Source: Chloroflexota bacterium (lineage in GTDB: Bacteria > Chloroflexota > Limnocylindria > Limnocylindrales > CSP1-4). Taken from it: a DNA stretch of 5,884 nucleotides. The translations under genes and the position numbers were made by a program. The stretch lies in contig PMIQ01000214.1 of NCBI GenBank assembly GCA_003157175.1, positions 4,813-10,696 of the forward strand. Direction: 5' to 3'. Under the pieces are notes generated by a model that saw only the letters and a program-made list of their open reading frames with translations, was not told the origin of the DNA and searched no databases. Below, piece after piece: positions 5,486-5,884 of the stretch. The number at the start of each line of letters is the position of its first letter. Position 1 is the stretch's first letter.

Positions 5486-5884
5486 ATGGGCTGGAAGGCG
5501 AGCGACATCCCCGATCAATCGGGAAAGACGGCGGTCGTGACGGGCGGAAACGGCGGCCTGGGGCTGGCGACGGTGCGTCATCTCGCGGCCCACGGGGCCC
5601 ACGTCGTGATCGGCGCGCGCAACCTGGACAAGGCGGAGACCGCCCGAAAGGCCGTCGAGGCGGCGGTGCCGGGCGCGTCGCTGGAGGTCGTCAAGCTCGA
5701 TCTGGGCTCGCTCGCGGCGATCGCCGAGTTCGCCGCCGCGGTGAAGGCGGTCCATCCCAGGATCGATCTGCTGTTCAACAACGCCGGAGTCATGGCCGTG
5801 CCCGAGGGCAGGACGGCGGACGGGTTCGAGACCCAGTTCGGGACGAACCACCTGGGGCATTTCGCGCTGACGATGCAGCTGATG
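5486..5884 (+). CDS. Short-chain dehydrogenase/reductase (SDR), N-terminal part
   Basis: The frame is open from the ATG at 5486 to the window end, giving 133 residues of an SDR enzyme of normally 280-320 residues. The cofactor loop is TGGNGGLG (19-26, the TGxxxGxG Rossmann motif), after a short lead WKASDIPDQSGKTAVV. Arg45 after the second strand (VIGARN) favours NADP(H). LDL at 71-73 places the conserved Asp72, NNAG is at 98-101, and Asn121 in FGTNHLGHF is the catalytic-tetrad asparagine. The catalytic Ser and YxxxK lie beyond the window. The lead sequence and the FxTNHLGHF pattern are typical of the retinol-dehydrogenase/WWOX-like bacterial SDR group, whose substrates are usually unknown. 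AAAGGA at 5473-5478, seven bases before the ATG, is a good ribosome site. The gene is divergent from the DoxX-like gene. Confidence 0.92.
   Translation, partial: MGWKASDIPDQSGKTAVVTGGNGGLGLATVRHLAAHGAHVVIGARNLDKAETARKAVEAAVPGASLEVVKLDLGSLAAIAEFAAAVKAVHPRIDLLFNNAGVMAVPEGRTADGFETQFGTNHLGHFALTMQLM

Overview
The window is GC-rich (roughly two-thirds G+C by eye) and densely coded, with strongly G/C-ending codons. The best-supported content is a plus-strand operon for a four-subunit 2-oxoacid:ferredoxin oxidoreductase in the order delta-alpha-beta-gamma (KorDABC/OorDABC-like), with a fifth, unrecognised gene overlapping the end of the gamma gene. The alpha and gamma subunits are separate genes. This differs from the gamma-alpha fused KorA of mycobacteria and many other actinobacteria. 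With the high GC and Shine-Dalgarno use, it suggests a high-GC bacterium such as a Chloroflexota lineage, but the taxonomic call is inference only.

Layout: 1-249 is the 3' end of the ferredoxin-like delta subunit. 267-1358 is alpha, 1385-2170 is beta (TPP and Fe-S motifs) and 2197-2811 is gamma. 2811-3566 encodes a 251-residue protein with a long Gly/Ala/Pro-rich, probably disordered N-terminal half and a compact C-terminal domain of about 90 residues. 3567-3808 holds no intact gene, but the minus strand carries an unmistakable single Kelch/galactose-oxidase-type repeat, the remnant of a truncated gene. 3809-4606 (minus) is an inositol-monophosphatase family enzyme (SuhB-like). 4700-5068 (minus) is a four-helix DoxX-like membrane protein starting at GTG. 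5069-5485 is mostly non-coding, with two CTCGAG-centred palindromes near a possible promoter. From 5486 to the window end is the N-terminal half of a short-chain dehydrogenase/reductase.

How the genes work together: the Kor subunits would form one cytoplasmic complex that decarboxylates a 2-oxoacid (2-oxoglutarate is the best guess) with CoA and TPP and passes electrons through Fe-S clusters to ferredoxin. The fifth gene is likely co-translated with it, but its role is unknown. The minus-strand doxX-like and suhB-like genes could form a short transcription unit converging on the kor operon, and the SDR gene is divergent from it. I saw no CRISPR array, tRNA, rRNA, insertion sequence or defence system. 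The most unusual items are the coupled fifth kor gene and the Kelch relic.
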